Shown here one piece after another: positions 35,926 to 45,731 of a DNA stretch of 64,000 nt. This DNA comes from Chitinophaga flava (GTDB taxonomy: Bacteria > Bacteroidota > Bacteroidia > Chitinophagales > Chitinophagaceae), in NCBI RefSeq assembly GCF_003308995.1, contig NZ_QFFJ01000002.1, positions 3,472,001 through 3,536,000 of the forward strand. The letters are read 5' to 3'. Both the position numbers and the translations under genes were made by a program. The notes under the pieces are model-generated. The model did not search any database. It was not told where the DNA came from and saw nothing but the letters and a program-made list of their open reading frames with translations. Position 1 is the stretch's first letter, and each line of letters opens with the position of its first letter.

Positions 35926-36687
35926 ATGCAAAATAACTCAATTCAAGTAATAGGACTGCATAAGTCCTACAAGGACCTTCATGTCCTGATGGGAGTAGAT
36001 TTAGCGGTGGAAAAGGGCAGTATTTTCGCCCTGCTCGGCTCCAATGGTGCGGGCAAAACAACCATCGTCAAAATCCTCACCACGCTGCTCAAACAAGACA
36101 GCGGAACGGCTATCGTAAATGGATTTGATGTTGCGTCAAAGCCCAACAGTGTACGGCAGTCTATCAGCCTGACCGGGCAGTTTGCCGCCGTAGACGAGAT
36201 ATTGACCGGAAGGGAAAACCTGGTCATGATCGCCAGGCTGCGACACATCAAAAGTCCGCGTCAGGTGGCGGAAGAATTGTTGATCCGCTTCGGCCTGATC
36301 GATGCTGCTGACCGCAAGGTGTCCACGTATTCGGGTGGTATGCGCCGCAGACTCGATATCGCTATGAGCCTTGTTGGAAACTCGCAGCTTATTTTCCTCG
36401 ACGAGCCGACTACCGGCCTTGATCCCGAGGCCCGTATTGAGGTCTGGAAGATCGTCAAAGAGCTTGCCGGTAACGGCACAACAGTATTCCTGACCACGCA
36501 GTATCTGGATGAAGCCGAACAGCTGGCCGATAGGATTGCCATTCTTCATAAGGGCAGGATCATCGTGAGCGGCACGCTCGCGGAGCTGAAGAGGCTGTTC
36601 CCGCCTGCAAAAGTGGAGTATGTTGAAAAGCAGCCGACGTTGGAAGAGATATTTCTTGCAATTATTAATAAAAAAATAGCACAATAA
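35926..36687 (+). CDS. ABC transporter ATP-binding protein (DrrA-like)
   Basis: The 253-residue ATPase has Walker A LLGSNGAGKTTIVKIL, signature YSGGMRRRLDIAMSL, Walker B LIFLDEPTTGLDPEAR and the H-loop region LTTQYLDEAEQLADRIAILH. The sequence STYSGGMRRRLDIA and the short C-terminal tail match the DrrA group, which energises export of drugs or lipids with a DrrB-type permease. It lies between the Xre/pentapeptide gene and the permease gene, with gaps of 11 and 1 bases. Confidence 0.92.
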   Translation: MQNNSIQVIGLHKSYKDLHVLMGVDLAVEKGSIFALLGSNGAGKTTIVKILTTLLKQDSGTAIVNGFDVASKPNSVRQSISLTGQFAAVDEILTGRENLVMIARLRHIKSPRQVAEELLIRFGLIDAADRKVSTYSGGMRRRLDIAMSLVGNSQLIFLDEPTTGLDPEARIEVWKIVKELAGNGTTVFLTTQYLDEAEQLADRIAILHKGRIIVSGTLAELKRLFPPAKVEYVEKQPTLEEIFLAIINKKIAQ

Positions 36688-36688
36688 A

Positions 36689-37459
36689 ATGGAAACGACA
36701 AAGAACTATTTTTTCGCAGATATGGGTGTTATGTTCGGACGTTCCATGCGCCATGTATTCCGCAGCATGGATACTATCATCACCGTCACCATCATGCCGA
36801 TTGCGATGATGCTGTTGTTCGTCTATGTATTAGGCGGCGCCATTCAATCTGGCACAGATAACTATGTGAATTACCTGTTGCCTGGTATATTACTCATTGC
36901 TGTCGCCAATAGTATAGGCTATGTGTCATTCCGCCTGTTTACCGATGTGCAGCGAGGGATATTTGAGCGTTTTCACTCTATGCCGATTGCACGTTCGGCA
37001 GCGTTGTGGGGACATGTACTCACCTCGCTGATGTCCAACGTCATATCGGTGATTGTCATCATTCTTGTGGCGTTGGTGATGGGCTTCCGCTCGTCCGCAG
37101 GAGTGTTGTCATGGCTTGGTGTAGCCGGTATACTAGGTATGTTTACGCTGGCCCTGACATGGATAGCGGTGATTCCCGGATTGACAGCAAAATCAGTGGA
37201 TGGCGCCAGTGTCATTGCTTATCCGATTCACTTCCTGCCATTAATCAGCTCGGCGTTTGTGCCTACTAAGTCGATGCCATCGGCTGTACGTGCCTTTGCC
37301 GAAAATCAGCCGGTGACGGCCATCGTGGAAGCCATACGCTCGCTATTGTCAGGGAAGCCTGTCGTAGGGATTGACATCTTTGTTGCGCTTGCGTGGTGTA
37401 TGGGAATTGCGCTTGTGGGGTATGCCTTTGCGATGCGGGTTTATAAAAAGCGGACATAA
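36689..37459 (+). CDS. ABC-2 type permease (DrrB-like)
   Basis: The 256-residue integral membrane protein has about six helices and the ABC-2 consensus region GIFERFHSMPIARSAALWGH in the middle. It should form the channel for the ATPase encoded immediately upstream; the one-base gap between the genes shows co-translation. The pair probably exports a toxic small molecule. Nothing in the window identifies the substrate. Confidence 0.9.
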   Translation: METTKNYFFADMGVMFGRSMRHVFRSMDTIITVTIMPIAMMLLFVYVLGGAIQSGTDNYVNYLLPGILLIAVANSIGYVSFRLFTDVQRGIFERFHSMPIARSAALWGHVLTSLMSNVISVIVIILVALVMGFRSSAGVLSWLGVAGILGMFTLALTWIAVIPGLTAKSVDGASVIAYPIHFLPLISSAFVPTKSMPSAVRAFAENQPVTAIVEAIRSLLSGKPVVGIDIFVALAWCMGIALVGYAFAMRVYKKRT

Positions 37460-37520
37460 AAAATGACGGCAACAACTATCTGGTTTCCAGTAAAAAATTT
37501 TTCTTCATCATAAAAAAATA

Positions 37521-37536
37521 ATATGTTCGTACATAT
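37521..37536. promoter_or_regulatory. Palindromic operator directly before gntR
   Basis: The sequence ATATGTTCGTACATAT is an inverted repeat (ATATGT with ACATAT) and abuts the ATG of the GntR gene. A close variant lies upstream of the ROK/isomerase gene at 45732-45746. I infer that it is the binding site of the GntR protein (autoregulation). No binding data are available here. Confidence 0.65.
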
Positions 37537-38280
37537 ATGACGAAGATACCTTTATTGGACCATGATAGTAAGATTCCACTGCACCAGCAGGCTGAAGAAC
37601 TATTACGGAAGCTGATCCGCGAGGACTTTTTCCGGGAGGGAGATATTTTTCCAAAAGAAACGGACCTGGCTAAACGATGGAGCATTTCCAGGAACACGCT
37701 GCGCATGGCTATTGGCAACCTCGTAAAAGATGGTCTGCTGGAAAGGAAAAAGCGGTCGGGCACCGTGGTGAAAAAGAAGAAGATCACCACCAATCTGGAC
37801 AACTGGTATAGCTTTACACATGAAATGGAAGATAAAGGGATTCCTTTCAAAACCCTTAAAAACAAGGTATCGGTGGTGAAAGCGAAAGAAGAAGTAGCAA
37901 AGATGCTGCAAATGGAACACCACCAGCCTGTAGTGTGTCTGGAGCGTATCCGTAGCACAGAGAAAAGCCCGATGGTATATTTTGAATCCTTCTTTCATCC
38001 CAGGATAGGGCTTACCGGTAAAGAAAATTTTGATCGTCCGCTATATGAAATGCTCGATGCGGATTTTCATGTTGTACCCGTTTATTCGCAGGAAGAGATC
38101 AGAGCGATAGGTGCGGATGAGAAGATTGCCAGCCTGTTGAAGATTAAAAAAGGGGCGCCGGTACTGGAGCGGCGAAGGGTAGTCCTGGATGCCAGCAGAC
38201 GGCCGCTGGAATTTAATATATGCTGGTACCGGAGTGATTGTTTTACGTACAGCATTGAACTGAAAAGGCCACAGTTGTAA
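37537..38280 (+). CDS. GntR-family (HutC subgroup) transcriptional regulator with UTRA domain
   Basis: The 247-residue protein has an N-terminal winged-helix domain (IPLHQQAEELLRKLIREDFF, then FPKETDLAKRWSISRNTLRM) and a C-terminal UTRA sensor domain (ERIRSTEKSPMVYFESFFHP, EIRAIGADEKIASLL). UTRA domains bind sugar phosphates or related small molecules. The gene converges on the mannosidase operon, and identical-type palindromes lie before this gene and before that operon, so it probably represses mannose use until an inducer such as mannose 6-phosphate appears. The ATG overlaps the end of the palindrome; no other start retains the HTH. Confidence 0.9.
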   Translation: MTKIPLLDHDSKIPLHQQAEELLRKLIREDFFREGDIFPKETDLAKRWSISRNTLRMAIGNLVKDGLLERKKRSGTVVKKKKITTNLDNWYSFTHEMEDKGIPFKTLKNKVSVVKAKEEVAKMLQMEHHQPVVCLERIRSTEKSPMVYFESFFHPRIGLTGKENFDRPLYEMLDADFHVVPVYSQEEIRAIGADEKIASLLKIKKGAPVLERRRVVLDASRRPLEFNICWYRSDCFTYSIELKRPQL

Positions 38281-38308
38281 ATAATAAAGAACTTTAACAC
38301 CTTGACAA

Positions 38309-38347
38309 AAACAGGCTGTATCATTCAAAGAATGATACAGCCTGTTT
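38309..38347. terminator. Bidirectional terminator between gntR and the mannosidase gene
   Basis: A long stem (AACAGGCTGTATCATT with AATGATACAGCCTGTT) with a five-base loop is flanked by A-rich and T-rich ends and serves both convergent genes. Confidence 0.85.
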
Positions 38348-38350
38348 GGT

Positions 38351-41300
38351 TTATGGAATGATCAGATATTCCTCTACACCCATAGCTGGTAAGCTGAAGG
38401 TGGCGTTGGCATCTTTGGTGATCCCGTTTCTGACAACTGAAATTCGTGCAGGCTTGAGCGTGCCCCAGTTGAATCCGGTATTTTGTGGCGTCTGGCCGGG
38501 ATTAAAGAGGCGTATCATGTATTGGCCATTTTCCTTTGGTATTACGGCCGTGGCAACAACCGCCGCGTTGGTAAGACTGAAAAGCCCCGCCGGCAAGGTA
38601 GCTCCTTTCTTCGCCGGAAAGCCGATCAACGGCTGTGAGAAATCAGCTGCTGCCATTTCGAGCGCAGTGCCATTCGCCTGGCCATGCGGCTGTAAGGCAT
38701 AATGATAGCTGCTGCTGCCTTCCTGGTCTGACTTGTAGTTAGTATGCCAGTAGTTGTTCATCACATAGGAAAACCAGCGAGTGGTTGGCTCTCCAGCCTT
38801 TTTCCATTTCTTATGGCTTTGCGCAATCTGCAGGCGCTCATCGATCATGTTGCCTGGTTCTGCCATCGGTGCTTCCAGCAGCATCCATTGTAGACCGTTG
38901 GCAGGATTGGAGATATCCATCCATCTGCGGCCAAAGAGGAAGTCCATATTGGAACCAGGCAGCTGGTCTTCGAGATAACGCAGCGTGCCGTAACCAGCGT
39001 CCAGTGTTACTTTTCCGGAGGGTACATCAAATGGAAAACCAAAATGCAGCGCCTCTTTCTGCCTCACCGGTTTTTTATCAACCATGTTTTCGATCAGTAA
39101 AGTGCTGCTGTTGGCGTACAAAGTAAGGCGTTTCTCCAGTGCATTTGCACCTGGGGCCTGCGCCCGGAGGACGATGGAAGTCACTACAGGACCACTTTCC
39201 AATACCTGTACCTGTACAGGCTGATTGGTAACGGCATCTGCGGGGTTCTGGCCGGGTACATACCAATAGCTGTTCAGGCCCTGCGATTGAAAAGTACCGG
39301 CGTAGTTATGGCCATCTTTCGCATTAAGTTGGGTGATACTGCCGTGGATAGGGTCCCATATAACGGTGATATTGCCGTTGGTGAGCATATTACCCTTATG
39401 GGTAAACGAAGTGGCGGCAGTTGCAGGTTGATCACTGACAGTATACACTTCGGCTCCGAAAGCAGGCACATTGCTGGCGAGGAATACATAGGTGCCGTCG
39501 GAAAGGTGCTGCAGAGGATATTTCCGGCCATGGCTATCCTTCACGGACTTGCCGGCTATCCTGATCTTCACCGGTCCGCTCCGCGGCCATGACAGCGTGT
39601 TGACTACGGCAATACTGCGGGAACGCTCGTCTGTCAATGGCTGGAACAGTTTGTCTGCAATAACGTTGATCTGGCTGTCTGCATCCAGCATAAATTGTTT
39701 TTTGATGCGCCATTGTTCCGTTACAAACGGGACGTCCGGCTGAGAGATGCTGTTATGGGCGCCCCAGGTATGTTCATGGAACATCAGGATATTGGTCCAT
39801 GCGTTGTAGAACTGCTGTGCATTATACTGACCAGGAGCCAGCATGGCATAGGCATTGGCCAGCTGCGATAAACGAAGGCTGTTGACGCGGTTCTGTCCCT
39901 CTTCTTTGGCGGTAGAGCCGGCGCCGTCTTCCCAGTAAGGAGTAATATCGCCTTTTACTGTTGGCAGGTCTTTACCATATTTCTGTTCAAAGGTTTCAAA
40001 GAGTTTATCGGTAGTATTCAGCACAATTTTAGGTGATGCATACTTTTCATTCCACTGTTTTACGAAGCGGGAAATGGAAGTGTCGATAGGCCCGTTGTCG
40101 GCTACTACATTGTATCTCCACTGTACGATATCGTAGGGATATTTTTTTTCATCCAGTTCATTTAAATAAGCGGCGATCTTTTGGGGGCCGCTTTCGAAGA
40201 CTGCTCCGGGTGCTGTGCCATGCCAGGAAGAATATCCTTTGCCGCCAGCCCAGAATAGTATTTTTTCGTCTCCTGAGGGAGATGTCCACCATACTGGTTT
40301 ATCCCCCCAGTTGCGGACAAAGTGGCCTACACGGTCTCCCAGGTAAGGATGACTTTCGCCGAGATAATTAGGACCGCTGGAGAAATATTTCACACCGCCT
40401 TTGGCAAGGGCTGTCACGGTGGTCCAGGTATAGCCCGGCACATCAGAGATCATGGCGCTGGGGATGTGCAGGCCATAAGTATTGCGCAGCTGTGCCGCAA
40501 AGTCGGTGAAGTGAAAGGTTTCTTCCGGTAAACAGAGACCGGTGAGGATATTGGCATACAGGGCAGATAAACAGATATTACCGTCTTTCACTGCCTGTAT
40601 AAAGGCCGCTTTTTTCTCTGGTGTAGCCTGTTGCAGAAAATGTTCTACTGCCCACAGCGATTCGATGTTCCACTTGAATCTGGCTTCTTCCGGATAATTC
40701 CGGGTGGCAGCAATCATGTCCAGCGCATCGTTGATGTTCCGGAGATGTATTTTCAGTACTTCCGGCTGTAGGTGAGAGTAACCGATATCTGTATGGGAAT
40801 GATGTATAAAATTCAGTTCCCGGTAGGTGACAGGCTTTAATGCTACAAATTTATCTGCCAGTATTTTACCTGCATCGGCAACGACTATACGAATACTATC
40901 CGGCTGATGCACCGGATTAACGGGTATATCGAATTTATTGACGCCGTCTTCTACCTGGAACGAATACACTTTTTTACCGCCTACAGTGACCTGGAAGGTG
41001 CGGGGCGTGCCGAAATGAAGAGCAGTGAGGGTTATCGGCTGCTGACCATTTTTGAGTATAAACGGTTGCGGGTTGATATCCACTTTCTCCTGGAAGGAGA
41101 ATTTAAAGGTCATGAGCCAGTCGTTGCTTTGCTGGGCCTGACCGACGATTTTCAGTCTCACTGGTTTCCCGGGTGTAATGCGGCTTACGGGCAGCCTAAG
41201 GAACATGAGGCCGTGGGAATCGTTGGCGCCATCCTTCCGGATTTGTTCAAAGACGATCCGGCTGCTGTCTGCTGCGGCAAACGACCATACAGGTGCCTGA

Positions 41301-41668
41301 TTTCGTGGCAGTGTGGTGATGGTCAGGAGTTTTTCATCATCCACAAACAAATCAAAGTGACGGTCGCCGCTGCTGGTAGCGGTGGAATGGCCTGCTACCC
41401 AGCTGAAATAAACATAAGGTCCTTTGATACGTGCGGGTACAGCGGCTGTCTGCCATGCTATCGTTTTATGGCCATCAGTGGCGCGGGTGAGCAAGGCAGT
41501 GGTGGCATAGTCCGGATAAGCAGAGTAGTAGCGGATATTTTCGCCTTCAGTTTCGTGGTCATAGCCATTGATCCAGTCTACTTTTCCCAGGTAAGGGACT
41601 GTTTTCTGGGCAGTGCCGGTCAGGGCGCAGGCAAGCAGAACTGTGATACAATAGAATATTCTCATCAT
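38351..41668 (-). CDS. Glycoside hydrolase family 38-type alpha-mannosidase
   Basis: The 1105-residue protein has a signal peptide (MMRIFYCITVLLACALTGTA) and a GH38 catalytic domain starting near residue 285 with ELNFIHHSHTDIGYSHLQPE, which holds the zinc-binding His and Asp of the family; further family segments are DVPGYTWTTVTALAKGGVKY and FHEHTWGAHNSISQPD. GH38 enzymes remove alpha-linked mannose from glycans. The first 280 residues are extra beta domains that may bind substrate. It is the last gene of the operon with the sugar porter (9 bases upstream) and the ROK/mannose-6-phosphate isomerase fusion, so mannose would be released outside the cytoplasm and taken up. Export to the periplasm is predicted; there is no lipobox. 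Confidence 0.85.
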   Translation of the reverse strand: MMRIFYCITVLLACALTGTAQKTVPYLGKVDWINGYDHETEGENIRYYSAYPDYATTALLTRATDGHKTIAWQTAAVPARIKGPYVYFSWVAGHSTATSSGDRHFDLFVDDEKLLTITTLPRNQAPVWSFAAADSSRIVFEQIRKDGANDSHGLMFLRLPVSRITPGKPVRLKIVGQAQQSNDWLMTFKFSFQEKVDINPQPFILKNGQQPITLTALHFGTPRTFQVTVGGKKVYSFQVEDGVNKFDIPVNPVHQPDSIRIVVADAGKILADKFVALKPVTYRELNFIHHSHTDIGYSHLQPEVLKIHLRNINDALDMIAATRNYPEEARFKWNIESLWAVEHFLQQATPEKKAAFIQAVKDGNICLSALYANILTGLCLPEETFHFTDFAAQLRNTYGLHIPSAMISDVPGYTWTTVTALAKGGVKYFSSGPNYLGESHPYLGDRVGHFVRNWGDKPVWWTSPSGDEKILFWAGGKGYSSWHGTAPGAVFESGPQKIAAYLNELDEKKYPYDIVQWRYNVVADNGPIDTSISRFVKQWNEKYASPKIVLNTTDKLFETFEQKYGKDLPTVKGDITPYWEDGAGSTAKEEGQNRVNSLRLSQLANAYAMLAPGQYNAQQFYNAWTNILMFHEHTWGAHNSISQPDVPFVTEQWRIKKQFMLDADSQINVIADKLFQPLTDERSRSIAVVNTLSWPRSGPVKIRIAGKSVKDSHGRKYPLQHLSDGTYVFLASNVPAFGAEVYTVSDQPATAATSFTHKGNMLTNGNITVIWDPIHGSITQLNAKDGHNYAGTFQSQGLNSYWYVPGQNPADAVTNQPVQVQVLESGPVVTSIVLRAQAPGANALEKRLTLYANSSTLLIENMVDKKPVRQKEALHFGFPFDVPSGKVTLDAGYGTLRYLEDQLPGSNMDFLFGRRWMDISNPANGLQWMLLEAPMAEPGNMIDERLQIAQSHKKWKKAGEPTTRWFSYVMNNYWHTNYKSDQEGSSSYHYALQPHGQANGTALEMAAADFSQPLIGFPAKKGATLPAGLFSLTNAAVVATAVIPKENGQYMIRLFNPGQTPQNTGFNWGTLKPARISVVRNGITKDANATFSLPAMGVEEYLIIP

Positions 41669-41677
41669 AATAAATGA

Positions 41678-43075
41678 TTAATGGTGGATGATCGTTTTTT
41701 CTTTGATGGTGATGTTTTCCAGTGATTGACCTTTTGTTTCAAATAAATATTTCCGTGCATAGAAAAAAGAGAAAAGGCAACAACTGGCAAACAGGAAGAA
41801 GGTGGCTGCAATGCCCATGCCTTCCCGCATAACGGGGAACAGGAGATTGAGCAGCCAGTCGGATACCCACATGACAAGGATGCAGATAGACAACGCTAAT
41901 CCCCGCACCGGTGTGGGAAATATTTCAGTGGCAATCACAAATTTTAATGGTCCCAGTGAGAAGGCAAAGAACAGCAGGAAAAAGGTGATCGGTATGAGCA
42001 GCAGTCCGCCGTTGATATTCAGCAGGAAACAAATACCAGTGAGGGTCAGTGCCACTGCTGCGCAGATGGAGCCTATCAGGTAGAGTGGGCGGCGGCCCAG
42101 GCTGTCTACTTTCCAGATGGCAATAAGTGTAAAGAGCATATTGGCCGCACCCAGTATTACCTGGTATAACAGGGTGTCGTCGGCGACAATGCCCGATGCG
42201 CGCAGGATGGTAGGACCGTAGTAGATAACAGCATTGATACCGCTGAATTGCGAGAAGGCTGTTAATACACAGGCCATCACCAGCAATTGCAGCAGCGGTG
42301 GCTGTAGCAATGAACGTATCCCGCCGTTAGCCTGATCCGCTGATACCGCCAGTATAGCCTTCAGTTCTGTGTTGGCCTCTTCTTTATTACCATTGATTTT
42401 TTCCAGGATATGCAGCGCTTCCGTTTGTTGTCCGAAACGGGCCAGCCATCTCGGACTCTCGGGAACGATAGCCAGCAATGCAAAAAAAGCGCCTGCAGGG
42501 ACTACCCCTACGAGGAACATGCCACGCCAGTATTCCGTTACAAACAGCCAGTGCAGCCATCCATCCTGTGCACCACCACTGGCATTGGCGTACCGCTGTA
42601 TCGCCAGATTGGAGCAATAGGCCACCAGGATACCGATGGTGATGGCCAGCTGATAAAAAGTTACCAGCCTGCCACGCCTGGAAGCTGGCGCCAGTTCTGA
42701 AATGTAGAGCGGTGAAATGTTGGACGCCACGCCCACGCCCATACCGGCCAGTACTCTGAAAAGTATCAGCAGTGGATAGGTGGTGGACACAGCAAATCCG
42801 ATCGCGCTGGCAAGGAACAGGAACGCGGCGATAGCCAGTACTTTTTTACGGCCTATGTGATCGCTCAGGGTGCCGGAAACAGCTACACCAGCGATGCATC
42901 CCAGCAAGGCACAGGAAACAAACCACCCTTCCTGTGAGGCGGTCAGCTGGAATTGTGTTTTGACCGGGAGAATGATACCACTGATAACAGCGATATCGAA
43001 GCCGAAAAGAAGGCCTCCCAATGCAGCAATCAGGGTGACGGTGGTAATGAAGAGATGTGTGTTACCGTTTCTCAT
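41678..43075 (-). CDS. MFS sugar porter
   Basis: The 465-residue protein has twelve membrane helices and the sugar-porter signatures: GGLLFGFDIAVISG in helix 1, DHIGRKK after helix 2, PLYISELAPASRRGRLVTFY after helix 4, SPRWLA, and DSLGRRPLYLIGS after helix 8. Porters of this group move hexoses with protons. Lying between the mannosidase and the mannose-phosphorylating fusion gene, it probably imports mannose. Gaps are 9 and 16 bases, so the three genes form one operon. Confidence 0.93.
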   Translation of the reverse strand: MRNGNTHLFITTVTLIAALGGLLFGFDIAVISGIILPVKTQFQLTASQEGWFVSCALLGCIAGVAVSGTLSDHIGRKKVLAIAAFLFLASAIGFAVSTTYPLLILFRVLAGMGVGVASNISPLYISELAPASRRGRLVTFYQLAITIGILVAYCSNLAIQRYANASGGAQDGWLHWLFVTEYWRGMFLVGVVPAGAFFALLAIVPESPRWLARFGQQTEALHILEKINGNKEEANTELKAILAVSADQANGGIRSLLQPPLLQLLVMACVLTAFSQFSGINAVIYYGPTILRASGIVADDTLLYQVILGAANMLFTLIAIWKVDSLGRRPLYLIGSICAAVALTLTGICFLLNINGGLLLIPITFFLLFFAFSLGPLKFVIATEIFPTPVRGLALSICILVMWVSDWLLNLLFPVMREGMGIAATFFLFASCCLFSFFYARKYLFETKGQSLENITIKEKTIIHH

Positions 43076-43091
43076 AGCGTGAAATATTTAA

Positions 43092-45719
43092 TCAGCAATA
43101 GTTGTCTTTTACATATGCCACTACCAGCATTGCCTTGCCTTCACCATCATAACGGCAGGTATAGGTGTCAGTTCCGGCAGGAATAACGAATGTTTCTGCA
43201 TACTGAAACCGCTGTGTGCTGTTGCCCGCGCTCACTTCCAGTTGCCGTCCTTCCACCAGCATACAGATATGGCATTGTCCGTTGGTGCGTATACGTACCT
43301 CTCCGGAAAATTCATAACGGTCCACGGTATAAAAATGTTCCTGATGGGTGGGCAGTTGCCATTTTTTTCCCTGCGTCCATTCTTCCTGCAACTGAGGCTG
43401 TGATATTAATGTAGCAGGTACTGTTTCGCCCTTCCTGTCAAAGTACAGGTTCTCAAATGCCCGGTCCAGGTGGATAGGACGGGGGCGGCCATTAAGGTCT
43501 GTACGCAGCCAGTCGTACATCTTGAAGGTAAAGATGTAAGGGGTGCTGCTGATCTCCAGTACCATATTGTTTTTTCCGGAGGCGTGTACAGTACCGTTGG
43601 GAATGAGGAACAGATCATGCTTGCGGGCGGAGAACTGTTGCACATATTTTTCAACCGGCAGGGGGACGTTATTAGTCAATGCCTCCTGCAGTGCACTTTT
43701 GAAAGCTTCGGGTTGTATATCTTCCTGGAAGCCGAGGTATACCTGTGCATCCGGTTCACAGTCCAGGATATAGTATGTTTCGTCTTGTGTAAAGTCTTCA
43801 CCGAAATGTGTACGGGTATATTCCGGCCGTGGGTGACACTGAACAGAGAGGTTCCCGCCGTTGAAAGTGTCGAGGAAGTCGAAGCGGATGGGGAAGGCGG
43901 TGCCAAAGCGTTGTGCTGCTTTCCCGAGCAGTTGCCGGTTGTTGTGAAACAGCAGCATATCGAAGGAGATCTCCAGCAGCTTGTTATCGCCTTCCAGCAC
44001 TAAGCCGTTTTCGGGCGTGATGAGTTCAAAGGACCAGGCATAGTTTACTTCGTCAGGATTGAGGCCGGAGAGATTTTTTTTCATCCACTCGCCGCCCCAT
44101 ACGCCGGCTTCAAACCAGGGCCGGGCGCGGAAAGGCTTGGTGAGCATATCGTCGAGGGCTGCACGAAGATGAGTGCCCTGCATCCAGGTGATCGTATCCG
44201 GGCGCTGACCATCGATGATAATGTCGAGCTGTGGCAGCAGAGTCTGTTTGTGTTTGTTTAAAGCAGGCCAGTCGGCGAAGTAACAGCGTTTATACGTGTG
44301 CGTAGGTGTACCTATATTAGTAATGCTACCGGCCCGGAGACGGTATTGGATTTCGTTTTTAGGAACGTCGATATAGAGCGTTCGGCCTTTGATGCCGGTA
44401 AGGGCCGCGCCGGTGCCATAGATGATATGCACACCAGGTGTATCATCAGGATTTATCAGGGATAGTTTTTCTGCATCAAAAAAATCAGACAGACTGCCTT
44501 CGAACCTTTTGCCAAATACAGGGTCTGCGGTGCCGGAATAATCCTGCAGCATGGTGGTAATCACCTCAGGCGATTGCAGGCATACAGCGCTGTGGTACCA
44601 ATACACCGGCCGGTTGAGCTGGAGCAGCGCCTGGTGCAGGCCTGACCGGAATTGCTCCCATAGCACCCCATCGTAGCCATCTATAATAATGGTGTGGTCA
44701 TCTTTGATCAGGGATGCGAGGGAAGCATAACCTTCGTGTACCGGAGAGGAGGCCTGAAAAGAAGGGAATATCGTATAAGTATTATCCCTGGCGGTTTCGC
44801 GGCTGACAGGCAGCAGGGGCTGTAGCGTCCGGCGCAGGATATTGTTTTGCGGCGCATGAGTAGCCATGGCCGCACCAGCCAGTATACAGCGTTCTGTTTC
44901 CTGACAATAGATGATTTTTAAGGGAAGATCCTGGAGCTGCTTTTCCAGGGCAGCGGAAAACAGTGGATAGGCCCGGGCGATATTACCACCGATCACGAGT
45001 TCGGTGCAGCCAAAACCGGCGAGCCAGGGCCGCAGGAAAGTGCCCAGGTTTTCGCCGAAGGTGTTAAATACCGGTTGGGCAATATCTTTATATTCTTCTG
45101 CCATTACTTTCACAGAAGTAACAGCGACGGTGGTCTGTTGCCTGAAAGTATCCAGCAGCCAGCGTGTGGAGAAGTAGTCATCCGCCAGACCGTCCTGGAA
45201 GAGACAATCATAAAAAGCACCGGAAGGTGGGAGGTCGGGGCCAGCAGCCAGTTCTCCGTTTGCCAGGAACGCTGATCCGAAGCCGGTGCCCAGGGTCAGC
45301 AGGACCGTCCTTTCACCGTTGAGCCCCAGTACATGCCGGGCGCCGATAGCAAAACAATGGGCATCGTTGTAAAACTGAACAGGGAGGGCGCCGGTACCGG
45401 TGGCGTCCTGTAATGCCTGGCGTACGTGGAGGCCAAACATACGACCGAATTTACCGCCTACTTTAGTGATGGCGCTGATACCCTGCTGATAGTCAAAAGG
45501 GCCTGGCATGGCTATCCCGATGCCGCCGACAGGAGTATCTTGTAAAGCGGTGATACAGCTGGCTATCACAGCGATAATTTCCGTTATGCTGCCGTCTGCC
45601 CGCAGACTTTTGCTGATGATGCTGCCCGGAAGTGCTCCCGGCTGAGTAGTGTCTACTATACAGGCAGATACATGACTGCCGCCAATGTCGATCGCTATTT
45701 TTTTCTTCTCTGATATCAT
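43092..45719 (-). CDS. ROK sugar kinase fused to class I mannose-6-phosphate isomerase
   Basis: The 875-residue protein joins three parts. Residues 1-290 are a ROK-family sugar kinase: nucleotide motif KKIAIDIGGSHVSACIVD, then LLTLGTGFGSAFLANGEL and the substrate segment VQFYNDAHCFAIGA. Residues 300-555 form a middle domain I do not recognise, with IIIDGYDGVLWEQF and a segment ALTGIKGRTLYIDVPKNEI. Residues 560-875 are a class I mannose-6-phosphate isomerase: NLSVQCHPRPEYTRTHFGED with zinc ligands near residue 630, then IPNGTVHASGKNNMVLEIS. One chain would phosphorylate mannose and convert it to fructose 6-phosphate. It is the first gene of the operon and has a GntR-type palindrome 12 bases upstream of its ATG. 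Confidence 0.88.
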   Translation of the reverse strand: MISEKKKIAIDIGGSHVSACIVDTTQPGALPGSIISKSLRADGSITEIIAVIASCITALQDTPVGGIGIAMPGPFDYQQGISAITKVGGKFGRMFGLHVRQALQDATGTGALPVQFYNDAHCFAIGARHVLGLNGERTVLLTLGTGFGSAFLANGELAAGPDLPPSGAFYDCLFQDGLADDYFSTRWLLDTFRQQTTVAVTSVKVMAEEYKDIAQPVFNTFGENLGTFLRPWLAGFGCTELVIGGNIARAYPLFSAALEKQLQDLPLKIIYCQETERCILAGAAMATHAPQNNILRRTLQPLLPVSRETARDNTYTIFPSFQASSPVHEGYASLASLIKDDHTIIIDGYDGVLWEQFRSGLHQALLQLNRPVYWYHSAVCLQSPEVITTMLQDYSGTADPVFGKRFEGSLSDFFDAEKLSLINPDDTPGVHIIYGTGAALTGIKGRTLYIDVPKNEIQYRLRAGSITNIGTPTHTYKRCYFADWPALNKHKQTLLPQLDIIIDGQRPDTITWMQGTHLRAALDDMLTKPFRARPWFEAGVWGGEWMKKNLSGLNPDEVNYAWSFELITPENGLVLEGDNKLLEISFDMLLFHNNRQLLGKAAQRFGTAFPIRFDFLDTFNGGNLSVQCHPRPEYTRTHFGEDFTQDETYYILDCEPDAQVYLGFQEDIQPEAFKSALQEALTNNVPLPVEKYVQQFSARKHDLFLIPNGTVHASGKNNMVLEISSTPYIFTFKMYDWLRTDLNGRPRPIHLDRAFENLYFDRKGETVPATLISQPQLQEEWTQGKKWQLPTHQEHFYTVDRYEFSGEVRIRTNGQCHICMLVEGRQLEVSAGNSTQRFQYAETFVIPAGTDTYTCRYDGEGKAMLVVAYVKDNYC

Positions 45720-45731
45720 TATTTAATGTTC

